Source: Petunia secreta
Lineage: Eukaryota > Streptophyta > Magnoliopsida > Solanales > Solanaceae
Assembly: GCA_029990175.1 (NCBI GenBank)
Contig: JARKIP010000011.1
Span: 22,914,001 to 22,978,000 of the forward strand
Length of the DNA stretch: 64,000 bases
Direction: 5' to 3'
In this document: one piece after another, positions 23,101 through 34,518 of the stretch
How the letters are laid out: each line of letters begins with the position of its first letter
Numbering within the stretch: position 1 is the stretch's first letter
Position numbers and translations under genes: made by a program
Notes under the pieces: generated by a model
What the model was told of the DNA's origin: nothing
The model's input: the letters and a program-made list of their open reading frames with translations, nothing else
Databases searched by the model: none

Positions 23101-23498
23101 TAACGAAGCTATGTCGCAGAGAAGTCAAGTGGACAACAATGTAAAACAACTTGGAGAGATTTTGTTTGGAGTTGAAAAAGGTAATAAGGTGCTGCAAAGT
23201 GTTCGACCGGTTGGACAACCACTTGTTGACAACTGGGATTGCCTTAAGTCCTACGTAAGTATTTAACTAGCTTGGCGACAATAGAAAAATTCAATTTGAT
23301 ATCAGTCCAATTTTCGTTTTTGGTTCTCTTACTGAGGATATATGACTACTCTTTGCCCATGAACAGATCAAGATATTTGAGGCACATTGTGGAAAGTTAA
23401 CCTCGTATGGAAGGAAGCACATACGCGGTATCGCCAACATCTGCAATACTGGAATTACGAGCGAGCAAATGGTTGCTGCATCTGCGCAAGCATGTTAA
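17141..23498 (+). CDS. VPE: Vacuolar processing enzyme / legumain (asparaginyl endopeptidase, peptidase family C13), VPE-A
   Basis: Nine exons are resolved: 17141-17302, 19735-19899, 20010-20166, 20262-20347, 21953-22176, 22526-22574, 22739-22960, 23048-23254 and 23367-23498. They give 467 residues with no lesion and GT..AG at every intron. The family cleaves after Asn or Asp in the vacuole and matures storage and defence proteins; it is made as a zymogen. Seen here: a signal-peptide-like start (about residues 1-22), catalytic His155 (YTDHGGPG) and Cys197 (FYLEACESGS), and a C-terminal prodomain. The start is the first ATG before the signal peptide. Oddities against VPE-B: the loop after SWATYC is eight residues longer with extra Cys (GTGTDDDPCLVECPPPEFEG), the prodomain ends 17 residues earlier at AQAC, and intron 4 holds a copia insertion. 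Confidence 0.93.
17303..19734 (+). other. Intron 1 of VPE-A (2.4 kb)
   Basis: This large intron holds tandem repeats near 17879, an AT-rich stretch with TA/TG microsatellite character (18500-18780), an A/G homopolymer at 18857-18882, and near 19180-19480 a possible MITE beginning gtttggccataaa that I could not bound. No exon is seen inside it. Confidence 0.6.
17879..17962 (+). repeat. Two imperfect copies of a 50 bp repeat in VPE-A intron 1
   Basis: The motif gacaacacttcaa(a/g)ttat, then aaattgacaagtgctg, occurs twice in a row. Further degenerate acttcaagttat pieces follow up to about 18070. Confidence 0.6.
20399..20651 (+). repeat. 5' LTR of the GAG-only copia element
   Basis: It begins TGTTGAAG and ends ACCAACA, and is about 96% identical by eye to 21640-21893. 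Confidence 0.92.
20752..21613 (+). pseudogene. Copia GAG gene with two CCHC-like zinc knuckles, broken
   Basis: The ATG at 20752 starts MASNSLSLNVPQIFTGE. A one-base gain in the A run near 20800-20807 shifts the frame, which then reads YQIWSVKMKFYLEAYDLWE (a typical copia GAG N-terminus). In-frame stops follow: TGA near 21038 (where EAWEKL is expected) and TAA near 21266. The UBN2-like centre is readable, and then CKYCKKKTHLEKFC and CGNCKQTGHVTKVC, two knuckles that bind RNA in this family. The frame ends at a normal TAG just before the polypurine tract. Confidence 0.88.
21640..21893 (+). repeat. 3' LTR of the GAG-only copia element
   Basis: It begins TGTTGAAG after aatgaggag and ends CCAACC. 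The final A has mutated to C relative to the 5' copy. The target duplication GAGCA follows. Confidence 0.9.
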
Positions 23499-23907
23499 AG
23501 TTAGTAGAGTGTACTATTGGCAGAGGGATAAAGTGAATGTTTAGCCAGTTTGTGTCATGGCTGCAAATTTTCACTCTCAGTAGATAGCTATACTCAGAAT
23601 AACGCTGCTTAGAAGCAATCTTTGCCTCGTTTCCATGTATTGTAACTTTACTTTCTCAATAAATAATCATTTTGACTTTTTTGTTCATTGGCCAAGTCAT
23701 GTTCAGCTCCATTAAAGGCTCGGTTTTGTCTGAAACTTCACGGAAAAAGACGCAGATCACTGCACCTGTAGGTTCGAAGAGAAAGAAGTTTCTTGGGCTT
23801 TGTTTTCTCAATTATAAATTCGTTGATGGTAAGCCTCTCATAATGATACTAATTTGTTTAAATATATCGTATATTATAACTTTGGTAAACATAAGATGCA
23901 TATGGAT
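23499..23907 (+). other. 3' region of VPE-A
   Basis: The untranslated tail has AATAAA at 23658-23663, a plausible polyadenylation signal 160 bp after the stop. Nothing else is recognised before the CACTA element. Confidence 0.55.
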
Positions 23908-24394
23908 CACTACTATAAAAACCGGCTTATCCGACCGCCAAATCGGTCGGAGAACGGTCGACATTTCGACCGATCTTCGATCGATTGCGGTGGTCGAATA
24001 AATTTTGGTGGAAAAAAGTGTTCGACTGAAAGTCAGTCGAAAAGTCGACCGGCTTTCGACCGACAGTCGGTCGGAGAACCTGGAAAATTTTTCTTAAATG
24101 ACGAGTTCTTCGACCGAAAGTCGGTCGAAAGCCGGTCGACCTTTCGACCGACTTTCGGTCGAAGGCCTTTCGGCCGACTTTCGGTCGAAAGGTTGTTAAA
24201 ATGTTTTGACCAACTTTTCGACCGAAAATCGGTCGAAAATCTGTAAAAATCTGCAATATAAAATCTGCAATTAGCCCTACACCACCTGTAAATTCAGCAA
24301 CACGCAGCAAAACCAGCCAAAACAGATTCATAAACGATATTCAACAAGGCTAACAAGCCAAACAATAGAAACAAGTCGATCAACATCAGTAATA

Positions 24395-26160
24395 GTGTTA
24401 CAATTATCAAATAAACTTAACACACAGTTTATGGTTCAACTATCACTACTGACTAGAACCCGAACTAGACTCGGCATCAGACTCAGACGACGAACTGTGT
24501 CGACATCTGCTCTTTCGCTTTCCTTTGGATTTTTTTTGCGCTTAAGGAGCTTTTGCATCATTTCTTGCATTTGTCTTTGATGAGCCTCATTTGCGATGCG
24601 CATAGCTTCATTTTGTCTCTTCAGCTCTGCGATCTCCTATTTCACCCGAGCCATTTCCCCAGGATCAGCAGAGCTTGAAGGAGCAGTAGTACACGAGCCT
24701 AAATAGTTTGACTTATGCTTGCCAGATGAATAGAGTGTTGCAAGGTCATATGCGGACCCCTTCTTCACCCCTCCATTAACCTCCAACCATAAATTGGTTT
24801 CTTGCTCGAGTGTTAAGGGAGCTGGGGTACTGCTTCCGCATTCAGATTGTTGAGTCGAGGTCCACTCTTCAACGGCCTTTGTAGCTCTTTCCTGAAAAAC
24901 AGAAATATATCAACGGTACAAATATGAAGTATAAACGTTGAAGGATTGGCGCGAAAAAAGTTTGAATTTAATAACTTACCTAGGCCTCTTTTGCACGGGG
25001 CTCGACTCAGACTTCTCCGCCCTTTTTATCACTCTTGATATGTCGTATCTTGTGCATTTCAGGGATTAGAATTGTCCGATTTTCTTTCTTTTCCTACAAA
25101 TTAAAGAAGAGAACAAGTTAGATAAAAAATAAACGATTATAGTAATTCATATAAATTAAATTACTTTACCAATCACATCTTCTGCGTCGCAACGCTAACT
25201 GAGCCACCGGTATGGAGCGATCCACCCTTACTTGATGCTCGCGCTTTCTTCCCTTGTTCGCTCTTCTTCAAGAATTCGGGAGTCTCCCAATATTGCTGCA
25301 GATCTTTCCATTGATGATCATAGAGGAAGCCGGGCATTTTTCCTTTTTTACGCGCAATATACATTGCGTTCTTGAATAACTCACTGCATTTCTTTGGGAA
25401 GTTGGAACGGACTTTATAGTCCAGAGCCAGATGCCACTTACACTCAGCCTGGAATATTCATCAAAATATTTTATTTAAACATAATCATTATAAAAACCGC
25501 AATTAGTAATAAACCTGATGCATATTTATCACCTCAAAAGCCTGCATTATCCGCTGCTTTACATGAGGGGGCACCGCGCCCCAGGTTGGCCACGATTCTT
25601 TCCATTGAGATCTCATGCATCTCGTCAGTATCAGAGTAGCATCAGTGTTGGGGCAAAAGCTACATAAAAATCACAAGAGTTAATAGAAATACTAACAATT
25701 AAACGTTAACTAATTATTAAATAGATAAGAACTTAAAAAATAAGATACTTACCTGTTATCCCCCTCGAGATAAATAATAAACCGCCCTCCTTCCCATGTG
25801 CCAGGCTCACCGATGTAATAGGGCGACCTCGGATCATGGTACATGATCTCCTGCTGGACCGATGGGCCGCTAGAGCTAGATGGGTCTGAAGGCGGCTAAG
25901 TAGACCCAGACGGAGTAGCTCTAGAAGGGGACTGTGTGGGATCGCCCTGTGTGGGAACGGCCTGTATCTCAGTCATGTCATAAGTAGTGAAGTCATGCCG
26001 CCAACCAGGAGGCAACTGAGATGGGCCAGGGGGCCTGAAAAAATCTGGATCATATCCTGAAAGGGCTTCTGTAGGAAGCGAATGCGGCACTTGAAAAGTA
26101 GGAGTGTCATCAGCCGCATCAGCTGATGTCTCGCCTACCTTTTTAATTCCCTTCTTTTTT
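24395..26160 (-). pseudogene. Second CACTA gene (TNPA-like, Transposase_24 / Ptta-En-Spm family), multi-exon
   Basis: On the minus strand pieces read VPHSLPTEALSGYDPDFFRP (near 26090), SPYYIGEPGTWEGGRFIIYL (near 25780), an SFCPNTDATLILTRCMRSQW piece (near 25660), and KKGKMPGFLYDHQWKDLQQY (near 25330), and then a coiled-coil tail near 24650-24480. The middle parts match the plant Ptta/En/Spm transposase family by pattern. Introns separate the pieces and I did not fix all splice sites. A TAG at about 25897 breaks the frame. Proteins of this kind bind the subterminal repeats. Confidence 0.65.
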
Positions 26161-26449
26161 CTAAAAAAATACGCTTCATACCTGTTGAAACATTCAAATT
26201 ACTTTAGGAAAGAAAAAGTAAATACGTAATATACTAGCTTTTCATTGTCATTTGGAGTAATTAATTACTTAGTGTTTTTGTATTTTCATGACACTAATGT
26301 TATATAATTTGAGCAATTTTACCACGATGAGGCATCAATTAAATAAACACATTCCTTGCACAAAATAAGAATATATATATATCTTCTTATGTTGATACGT
26401 ACATTAAACTAGCAAATTAAAAAAGTTAAACATCAAAGTACAAATAAGG

Positions 26450-26770
26450 TCAATCATCATCATCAGCCAATTCTTCTTCCTCATCCTCATCCTCATCTTT
26501 AAATTCTTTCTCGGCTGGCTCGTCACCATCTGTATATTCATCATCCTCATTTGCCCTTGAAGTTCCTTCTCCAAAATTACCCGAGTTTTTTCCTCGACTA
26601 ACTACAGATGCATCTAACTGCTCATATATGCCATCAATATGTTGCAACTGGTCGGTTAGTTCATTGTCCGCTATCAATGGAATGGTTGAGACCTCGTTCT
26701 GGTATGCAACATCTAAAAGATCACGTACTTCAACTAATCCATAACACCCGCTACAAACGAAGGCCTCAAC
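26450..26770 (-). pseudogene. C-terminal remnant of CACTA TNP2 transposase
   Basis: The minus strand reads LLDVAYQNEV and IADNELTDQLQHIDGIYEQL, then GNFGEGTSRANEDDE and an Asp/Glu-rich tail. The same block is present at 36600-36904 in the other CACTA copy (DVAYQNEV, FGEGTSRAYEDDE). Everything upstream in the transposase is deleted. Confidence 0.75.
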
Positions 26771-27853
26771 CCCCCTCCCCCCCGGTCGGGAAAATTTCTA
26801 TTATCCATTCACAAACGACGTCGATTAATGTCCATATCTACACAAACATTGCAAGATTGAGAAACAATATGTATGATTTTTTTAAATATAAGATTATCAA
26901 TTTTTAATTACTAAATTATAAAGTTTTATGTCATGCTTTGCCTAACGTAATAAGTTTTTTATCTTAGCTTGCCACTTTTTTGTAATCACTATAGCAATAA
27001 ATTTTTTATCTTAGCTCGCAACTTGTTTGATGAAATGCCCCAAACAAACAATTTTCCTTCTAACACCCTATTAATTACCATTATCAAAGCAATTCAAACC
27101 AACAAAAACTTATTCGTTTTAGGCATAACATGTTCATCTTTTCAACAATACCAAAGCAACAACACATTCCAAACACCACTACCAAACAATTCCAACAGTC
27201 CCCAACAACTACAACAATCCCAAATAACACAAATCTAACTTTATAAGAGCTAACAACACCAAACAAGTTCTTCGACATCAACAATAACTACAATAAATAA
27301 ATTTACTAATAATTAACTACCTATGCAACATTATAGGCCGAAATTAAAAAAAATTAAAACAAAATAAATTCGGATTATATAAAAAAAAATTAAAAAAAAA
27401 AAAAAACTTACCTCAAGGTTGATTTGTGCTCCAATAGCACTTAATTATGATTCCCCCCTAGTTATATGCTTAAGAACTACAAAAAAATTGAGTTAAAAAG
27501 TTAGGGTTTAAGTTTTAGAAAATAATTAAAATAACACTAAAACTAAGAATTTACCTTGAATTTGTTGTTATATGTAGTGTTTAGGAGGGTAGAATGTGAT
27601 TTTTTTTTTAATTTGGGGATGGGTTATGGTGGTTTTCGGGTATAGAGGTTGGGGGTAGAGAGAGATGGGGAAAGTGTTTGGAGAAGAAGATGAAATGGGA
27701 AAGGGGGGTTCTGCTGTGTAATATTTCGGGTGTTCCGACCGCAGTTTCGATCGATTTTCGGTCGAAACCTTTTTTTTTTTTTTTATAAAAAAATTCTTCG
27801 ACCGAATGTCGGTCGAAATCCGGCTGTCGAAAATGCCGGCTATTTTAGTAGTG

Positions 27854-28203
27854 ATAACATAATCATTTAGTCTCTGTCTGCAGAAACTTGTTGTCATAAA
27901 AAGACATTTTTGTTGCCAATTAAAGAGAAAGTCAAGCTCACATTCCATAACGAACCAAGTTTGTTCAGGAAGAGCTCTTGCATAGTAAAAGTTATATACA
28001 ATGAGAACAAACTATACAACACTAGTTACATAAGATATGTACTTCTGGTACATTTCAACTCAATATTGATGTGCTTCTAAGCTGTATTTACAAGGAAGCA
28101 ATTACGCTAAAGAACCAATTACTTGCAATAGTAATATCAATCTTCATACTGGCATCTTTACTGCTACTAGCATCTAGGTTTGCATATGGCGTATTGCATC
28201 CAG
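27854..28203. other. Spacer between CACTA copy 1 and the VPE-B stop codon
   Basis: This is probably the 3' untranslated region of VPE-B (transcribed on -). No gene is recognised. Confidence 0.5.
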
Positions 28204-31200
28204 TTATGCACTAAAACCCCTGTGGAGGGAACTCCAAGTATTGGATGGAACACTGGGACAAGCTTGTGCTGATGCCTCCACCATCTGCTCCATCTTAATT
28301 CCACCGTTGCATATGTTAGCAATGGAGCGCATATGTTTCATTCCATACTGAGATAACGATCCACAGTGTGTCTCAAATGTTCTTACCTGTACAACACATG
28401 ATTAAGTTAATAATTTTGCCAGTCAATATAGAACCCATGATACCATCCGAACAAACAGATACATCCAATACCAATCATATAAGCCTCATACTCTATATTC
28501 GTACAAGCTACAAGAATACAACATTTTCTTTCCCACCAATAAGTTCTAATGAAATTGATTAAAATGGGGAGGGAATTTTATGTACTTACATAAGATTTAA
28601 GGCAGTCCCAGTCATCAACAAGAGGCTGGCCAGCAGGGCGGACACTACTCAGAACCTCTGGACCATTTTTAATTCCAAACAGAAGCTTACCGACAAGGGC
28701 TATGCTGTTGTCCAAATGCATTCTATGTGATATTGCTTCATTTAGTTGTTTCTGAGCCTCAAATTTCCTAGCAGAGCCTTCAGGAGCCTTGTGGAACTGC
28801 CATTTTAGACAAAAAGAACAGGAACTCAGAGATAACAAATTTCATATTTTAGGGGCGAACGACTACTCTATGACTGTACAGCTTGCAGACTGGACTTCAA
28901 AAATCAAAAGCTTTATTTCCTGCCATTATACAGGTGTTGCTTCTAATCTGTATGGTAAATTACTTCTTTACAACTTTTGGATACTACTTTTATAACAGAA
29001 CGCCTAAACTTGGAGCATACCTTGTACCAGAAATGCAGAAGATCCGCATCACGTTGGTTGACAGCCTTTGATACTCGCAAGGAATTGTCAGCCCCAAAAG
29101 TATAATTATCATTTGCAGGATTTGTACCCATATATACGAATAGAGGATTCTTGCTGAGATGTAGATCACCATATTGCATGACATGTGAACCATAAAAAGG
29201 ATTCCCATTAGCAGTTCTATCTTTGACCTGCAAAGCCAAAATAGAGATGGTGACTACCCACAATTCTTAAATGCCATTATAAAGAAGTACATCTAAAGAA
29301 CAACATCCATTATTTTTCAGCACCAAATCATCTGTATAAAACAACCTCCCCCGCCCCCACCGTTTTTCCCCTCTTCTATCACTTCCACAACTGAGAAATG
29401 TTCTAAGTTCTTCATTTTACTATTATTTTTAACTTTTCTGCTGAAACATGCACTTTATTTGATTTCCACAATTCTCCACATCCACTAGCTCTTACCAGGT
29501 GATATTGCTGCTTCAAACTTTCAGTCCGCAGGTTGTGAATGTCACTGCTCAGGTAGAAAGAAACAGAGTCAACAAAACAATGCTGCTGAAGCTAATAACA
29601 ATTGTTTCACAAGCAGACTCATAGTCACAACAACTATGCTTTAATCTCAACTAGTTGGGAGTCACTAATTAAACATATTCATAATTACATAAAGAAAAAA
29701 GTCGGGCTTAATGGAATAACAAATGGAAAAAAATCTTGTATAATAAGTCCCTCCTCGCATTGGCAAGTCACCAACGCTGGAGCAGATAACTTAGGAGTTT
29801 TATAGTCTCCAGTGTAGAAGTCAAGGATGTCTTTTTTTTTTCTATGGCAATGATACTTATAAGACTCTACTAACTCAAGATTTTCAAACATAGTTGTTTG
29901 CTGATACAGAACTTGTACGATCTCCCGCATAGAAATTGAAATTTAAAGGAATGACGAACTCAAGTTTCAAACACGACCAAGCAAGGAGAATTAAGAAAAA
30001 GCTCACATTTGACAAATTACCTAGCCCAAAAATCACAACACATAAAACTCAAAAGTCTTTAAGCTATTTCTTCACATGATTATCTAATGATAGATAAAAG
30101 CAGTAGAAGTTCAGACAAGTTGTATATACCTGTCTTCCATCCAGGCAATACTATACAAGTCACCCAGGCAGGTCTCATATTCAATAGGAGGGCTAGGATA
30201 TTCTCCTGGGCAATAGGTTCCCCAGCTGCTCTCTTCGGCATTTGATGCTGTTGTGGCATAGATGTTTAAACCTTCAGGAAGAAGACCCTCAAATATACTT
30301 CCAGACTCACAAGCTTCAAGGTAAAATACCTGCAAATAGACCAAGAAGAAATAGCTTAGAGAATGTAAAAGAACACCACAAATATAAAAACCTACAGTAG
30401 TAGGAGTTTGAAGTTAATATAACAGCTCACCAAGCTTTTATATGTTCCGGAAGCATGCTTTTTCTTCAGTACGTCAATCAGATCATTTGCATAAAGGTAA
30501 GGATCAGTAGGCATCCCTAGAATACGTGGCAGACTAGTTAATATATGAAGTGCAGGGACTACAGTATATTTCTATGTATAATTTAGACGATCTTGCAACT
30601 GCGAAATACAATTGATGCACAGCAAGCCTTCAACACTTGGATCCAATAAAATTTACAGTAAAACTACTGATAATGTAAAGTCTGCTGTCCTATGTTTTCG
30701 ATCAGAAGAGTTTTCCAAACATTTTGTAGAAACAAAATTTCAAAGAACAAACGCAGATTCAACAGATAAGAGCTTTAAATCATTTGTTTGTTTAACACCA
30801 TAAAACCAGCATGTCTTGAGATGGGCTTAGGGAGCGGATCAGAGATCTTCATGAAACAGTCGGTATTAAGATGTTCCTAGTGGAAATACATAGCTACAAA
30901 AGGAAATAGTATAAATGAGCTACTCACCAAGCACTCCAGGACCTCCATGATCACTATAGTAGATGAAGATATGATCATTTGGACCACTATTCACAACTTT
31001 TCCACTGCCTCCAGAAAGTGCAGCTTTATTCCCAAGGATAACAGCAAAAAAGTTGTCAACAGTAACATCATCCCCTGTGTAATCCTGGCTCAAGAGATAG
31101 TCTCAAAAACGGATATTGCTAGGTACTATATACTCGTATTACATATGATAGAAATACATCTACCTTAGGCACTCCTTTGTAAACATCCTCACCATGAGGG

Positions 31201-33841
31201 CTGTTAATGATAATTCCTGGTCTTGGGTTCTCTTCATTGTTTGCAATGTCATCGTACATGAATACAACAATGTTCTCATCCTTGAGACCACCCTTCTTCA
31301 ACAGTTGATACGCGTGGCATATGTCAGCCTGAGTCAAGGTTGGCAGGGCATATCAGTAATCTATGAAGACCATGCTGATGCAGATACGTCACCTTCTTTT
31401 AATCAAGAAAAAGTTCATTTGTTTCTTTTTTCTTTCAAGAGGATCTCTATCATAAACAAGGGAAAATAATGATCTATTAATGACCAACTAGTTAGAATTA
31501 AGACTTAGCTGCTCTTGTCATGTTAACATTTGATCCACTGTTTGTAGGAGTATTTTAATCCAGTAAGATACTTGTATCATAGTGCAGCGTCAAAGTGAAA
31601 TTTAGGAAACATCTGACATTTAGTTTAAGAATATCTGATCTGTAATTGATACTACTATTGGAGTGCATAAAGACAAGACAACTACTTGTAAATATAGCAC
31701 AGTTAATTGATTCTTTGATTGAAGAAAAAATGCTATTTTACACAACTATTTTTTTTTAGATAGGTTAGTTGTCTTAAGAAGACCTTCCAATCTTCATAGA
31801 AGCAGCAGACATTATCCAGAAAGGAGTTAATATCTGGCAAAAGTTTAGGTCTTACAAGTAAACTTGCTACTCAGAAAACAAGGCGACCTCTTATCCAGAT
31901 CATTATTTTCAACTAGCACATACTCACAGTGGCAGCACACCCCACACAAGTTTTATCAAGTTATATATTCACCATAGAGTTTAATTTATTACGCGGACAA
32001 TATAAAGAAATTTACATTATTATGTCACCTTAAAATATTTATAGATAAGCTTTCATAAAAAGTGATTGTGATCTTCAAATAAGGCAGGTTATTTGCCACG
32101 ACATGTAAATATAACTTGTTACAGTAAAAAATCTCTTAACGCTATCATCTTTTGATGTATATAAATTAAACTCTTGAGCATAATAATGCTGAGCATAAAA
32201 GTGGTCTTTACTATATTAAAATACATTCATAATAAAAATAATTTTATCCAGTGGACAGCTGATGTCCACACTGACATGCGTTATCTAGTGTCTACCGGAG
32301 TCATAATTAGGCAAAATAAAAGAGGTTACGCAACAGGAAAGTCCAATATATAAATTAATTACTCCCTCCGTTTCAAAAAGGATAGAACCTATTTCCTTTT
32401 TAGTCTATTTCAAAAAGAATGACCTCTTTCTAAATTTGGAAAGAAATTTTTACTTTTACTCATCCCTAGATGATTTGTAGCCACACAAATATCTATAACT
32501 TATTTTAGACCACAAGTTTTAAAAGTCTTGCCTTCTTTATTAAACTCCGTGCAAAGTCAAATAGGTTAATCTAAAGTGAAACGGAGGGAGTAGTAAATTT
32601 CCCTTTGTGGCTGTCACTATTAATGACCTCCTACCATGTCCAACTAACTTTCGGTTGACAAAAAGGACACGCCTTTCAGCTTACTGAAGTACAATAACGT
32701 TGCACCAAAGAAGTCTCAATCTTGCTACTGTTTATATATATCCAACAAGTACTCAACGTTATAAACTTTTGTTGACAGGTTTACACATCTACATCAAATT
32801 AAATTAAATACGATAATAAAATGGATGATCACTCAACTTCCCCTCTACTGCACTTTACCTAAACATTAAGAAAGTCACTAAACTACTTATTTACTTAATG
32901 TACCGAAAGGGCCACATAACTTTACCCAAGTACCAAAGAAAAGACATTAGGAGGAAACAAATAAGACATTGATAGTAACACAAAGTTGAGTGAAGAATTT
33001 TTTGTCACTAAAAATAGTTTAGCAATTTTCATGATACTTGTGTAACGTTGACTTGACTTTTTTGTTACAAAAATAGTCTAGTAAATTTGATGCAACAAAA
33101 AAAGGTAGAATGACCATCACAAATCTGTGAGAGTAGTTCACATATATGTGTCTTGAATCCACCTCAACTAATCCATTATGTGAAGTATTCTGTATAGCTC
33201 TCACAAAAGTATGTGCTGAGTAAATCAGCTTACCATAGTTGGAGCAAGTGAGCTCTGGATTCACACTTACTTTTGAGTGTTGTCACTATGATTTGAACCT
33301 GACCTGAGATATTTATTGTTGCTACTCCTAACCACAACTTTAACCAACTTCAACTATAAGAAAGAAAATTAAGTTACACAAGCAATTCTTGACCACTATA
33401 CTTACCTTCTACATAGAAGAAATTAAAAAAAGAACTTTAACCAATTAGGCTTACAAAAACCTGGAAAGTCCTGCTCAAATAATTAAATTAAAAAACATAA
33501 TATAAACATCGATTAAATGAACTAATATTATGCTCACGCCACTAGCACTCAAACAAAATGACATTAGAAAAAAACATGAACCTGAAAAGTAGAAATCAAT
33601 ATAGAAAAAATATACAAATAATAATGACCTGATGGCGGTAATTCCAATAACCGTTTGATCCAGCAAGAAGAATAGCCCATCTGGTTCCAACGGAGTCATC
33701 ATCCTTATTACGTACACTCTCATCGGCACCAAAGAATCTTGAAACTTCTGAAGGAAGTCTCAAAACATTACGGCTCTCTGAAACAAATATGTTTAGTGAT
33801 AGACCAATCAGAAACAAAGTAGTTGCAACGTAACGAATCAT
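28204..33841 (-). CDS. VPE: Vacuolar processing enzyme / legumain (asparaginyl endopeptidase, peptidase family C13), VPE-B
   Basis: Nine exons on -: 33841-33629, 31328-31164, 31084-30928, 30516-30431, 30329-30130, 29544-29496, 29227-29021, 28796-28590 and 28386-28204. They give 488 residues, the usual family length, with no lesion and GT..AG introns. A signal peptide (MIRYVATTLFLIGLSLNIFV) is followed by a propeptide and the mature start near GTRWAILLAGSNG. Catalytic His172 (YYSDHGGPG) and Cys214 (FYLEACESGS) are present, as is the usual proline loop (GEYPSPPIEYET) and a full C-terminal prodomain. In-frame ATGs lie upstream (33919); I chose 33841 because it starts the signal peptide. The sequence looks like a canonical vegetative-type VPE. 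Exons 2, 3, 4, 6 and 8 are the same length as in VPE-A. Confidence 0.95.
31329..33628 (-). other. Intron 1 of VPE-B (2.3 kb)
   Basis: It contains one bounded Stowaway MITE (32362-32590) and otherwise AT-rich sequence without exons. Its counterpart in VPE-A has a similar size but no visible similarity. Confidence 0.7.
32362..32590. mobile_element. Stowaway-type MITE
   Basis: The inverted ends are CTCCCTCCGTTTCA on both sides, flanked by TA at 32360-32361 and 32591-32592. The 229 bp length and TA target fit the Stowaway (Tc1/mariner) family. No coding sequence is present. Confidence 0.9.
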
Positions 33842-33922
33842 TATCGGCTCCGGTAATACAAGAAAAAGATAAAGGAGGGGTCTGTTATTGTTATTGAAGG
33901 TTCCTTCTTTCATGGACATGTA

Positions 33923-33928
33923 CTTATA
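33923..33928 (-). promoter_or_regulatory. Candidate TATA box of VPE-B
   Basis: CTATAAGTAC on the minus strand lies about 80 bp upstream of the ATG at 33841. It is a reasonable but unproven core promoter. Confidence 0.4.
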
Positions 33929-33949
33929 GAATTTGATGATAAGAATATT

Positions 33950-34518
33950 CACTGATATAACGTGTACGGTTAAGATTCAATTCAGCTTGGATATTTGCTT
34001 TTTAGTTGGATCATTGGTACTTGGTGGGCCCTACTACACCTATGTTATGTTCTTACGTAGCTCATGATACAACCTCTCGTTTGCTTACTCTATTTTTTCA
34101 CTAATTAATTTCCTTATTCTACTACTCCAATTAATCTGGACGGATTTTGGGATATTGTTCGATTTATTTCCTCCTTCTTTATTGTAAAATAATAAGTTTT
34201 AGAGTTTTAAGATTTTCGATTATATTGATACAAGTGTAAGAACGTAGTACTCCTAGAGGTATTGGGTTCTCTCTCTCAAACTATGTTTTTTTTTCTTTTA
34301 TCTTTTTTGGTATACGGTTAATTCGTAGGAGAAAATTTCAGAAAGTTTGGAAAGGGACATATACGCCACTTTCAAAAGTTTGGTCATTATATATAATTAT
34401 TTTATTGTATTAGAATCGATAAATAGAGATTTATGAATACTTCGCTGCACTTTAATTGATTTTTTTTTTGGTTTTTTTTCGTTCCTATTAAAAAATAATT
34501 TTTTAGTATTAATTAAAG
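33950..34518. other. Upstream region of VPE-B
   Basis: AT-rich and probably promoter sequence. No gene or repeat boundary is seen before the CACTA element at 34519. Confidence 0.5.

Larger units (their letters stand above)
23908..27853 (-). mobile_element. CACTA (En/Spm) transposon deletion derivative, copy 1
   Basis: The ends are CACTACTATAAAAACCGGC on the left and, read inward from the right, CACTACTAAAATAGCCGGC. Subterminal regions (23930-24240 and 27730-27830) are packed with cGACCGAAA/TTTCGGTCg repeats in both orientations, as CACTA transposases bind. The interior on - has the last part of a TNP2-type transposase and then a Transposase_24-like second gene. No catalytic transposase core remains. 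The 3 bp flanks are GAT and ATA, which do not match, so the target duplication is not confirmed. It lies between the two VPE genes. Confidence 0.85.

Noticed and set aside
22821..23144. Frames overlapping VPE-A exons 7 and 8 in another phase.
   Set aside because: The exon frame matches legumain over its whole length; the other phases do not.
23927..24331. Open frames on both strands rich in R/S/F/D (for example DRKSVER repeats).
   Set aside because: They are translations of the CACTA subterminal TCGGTCGAAA repeats, which read open on both strands.
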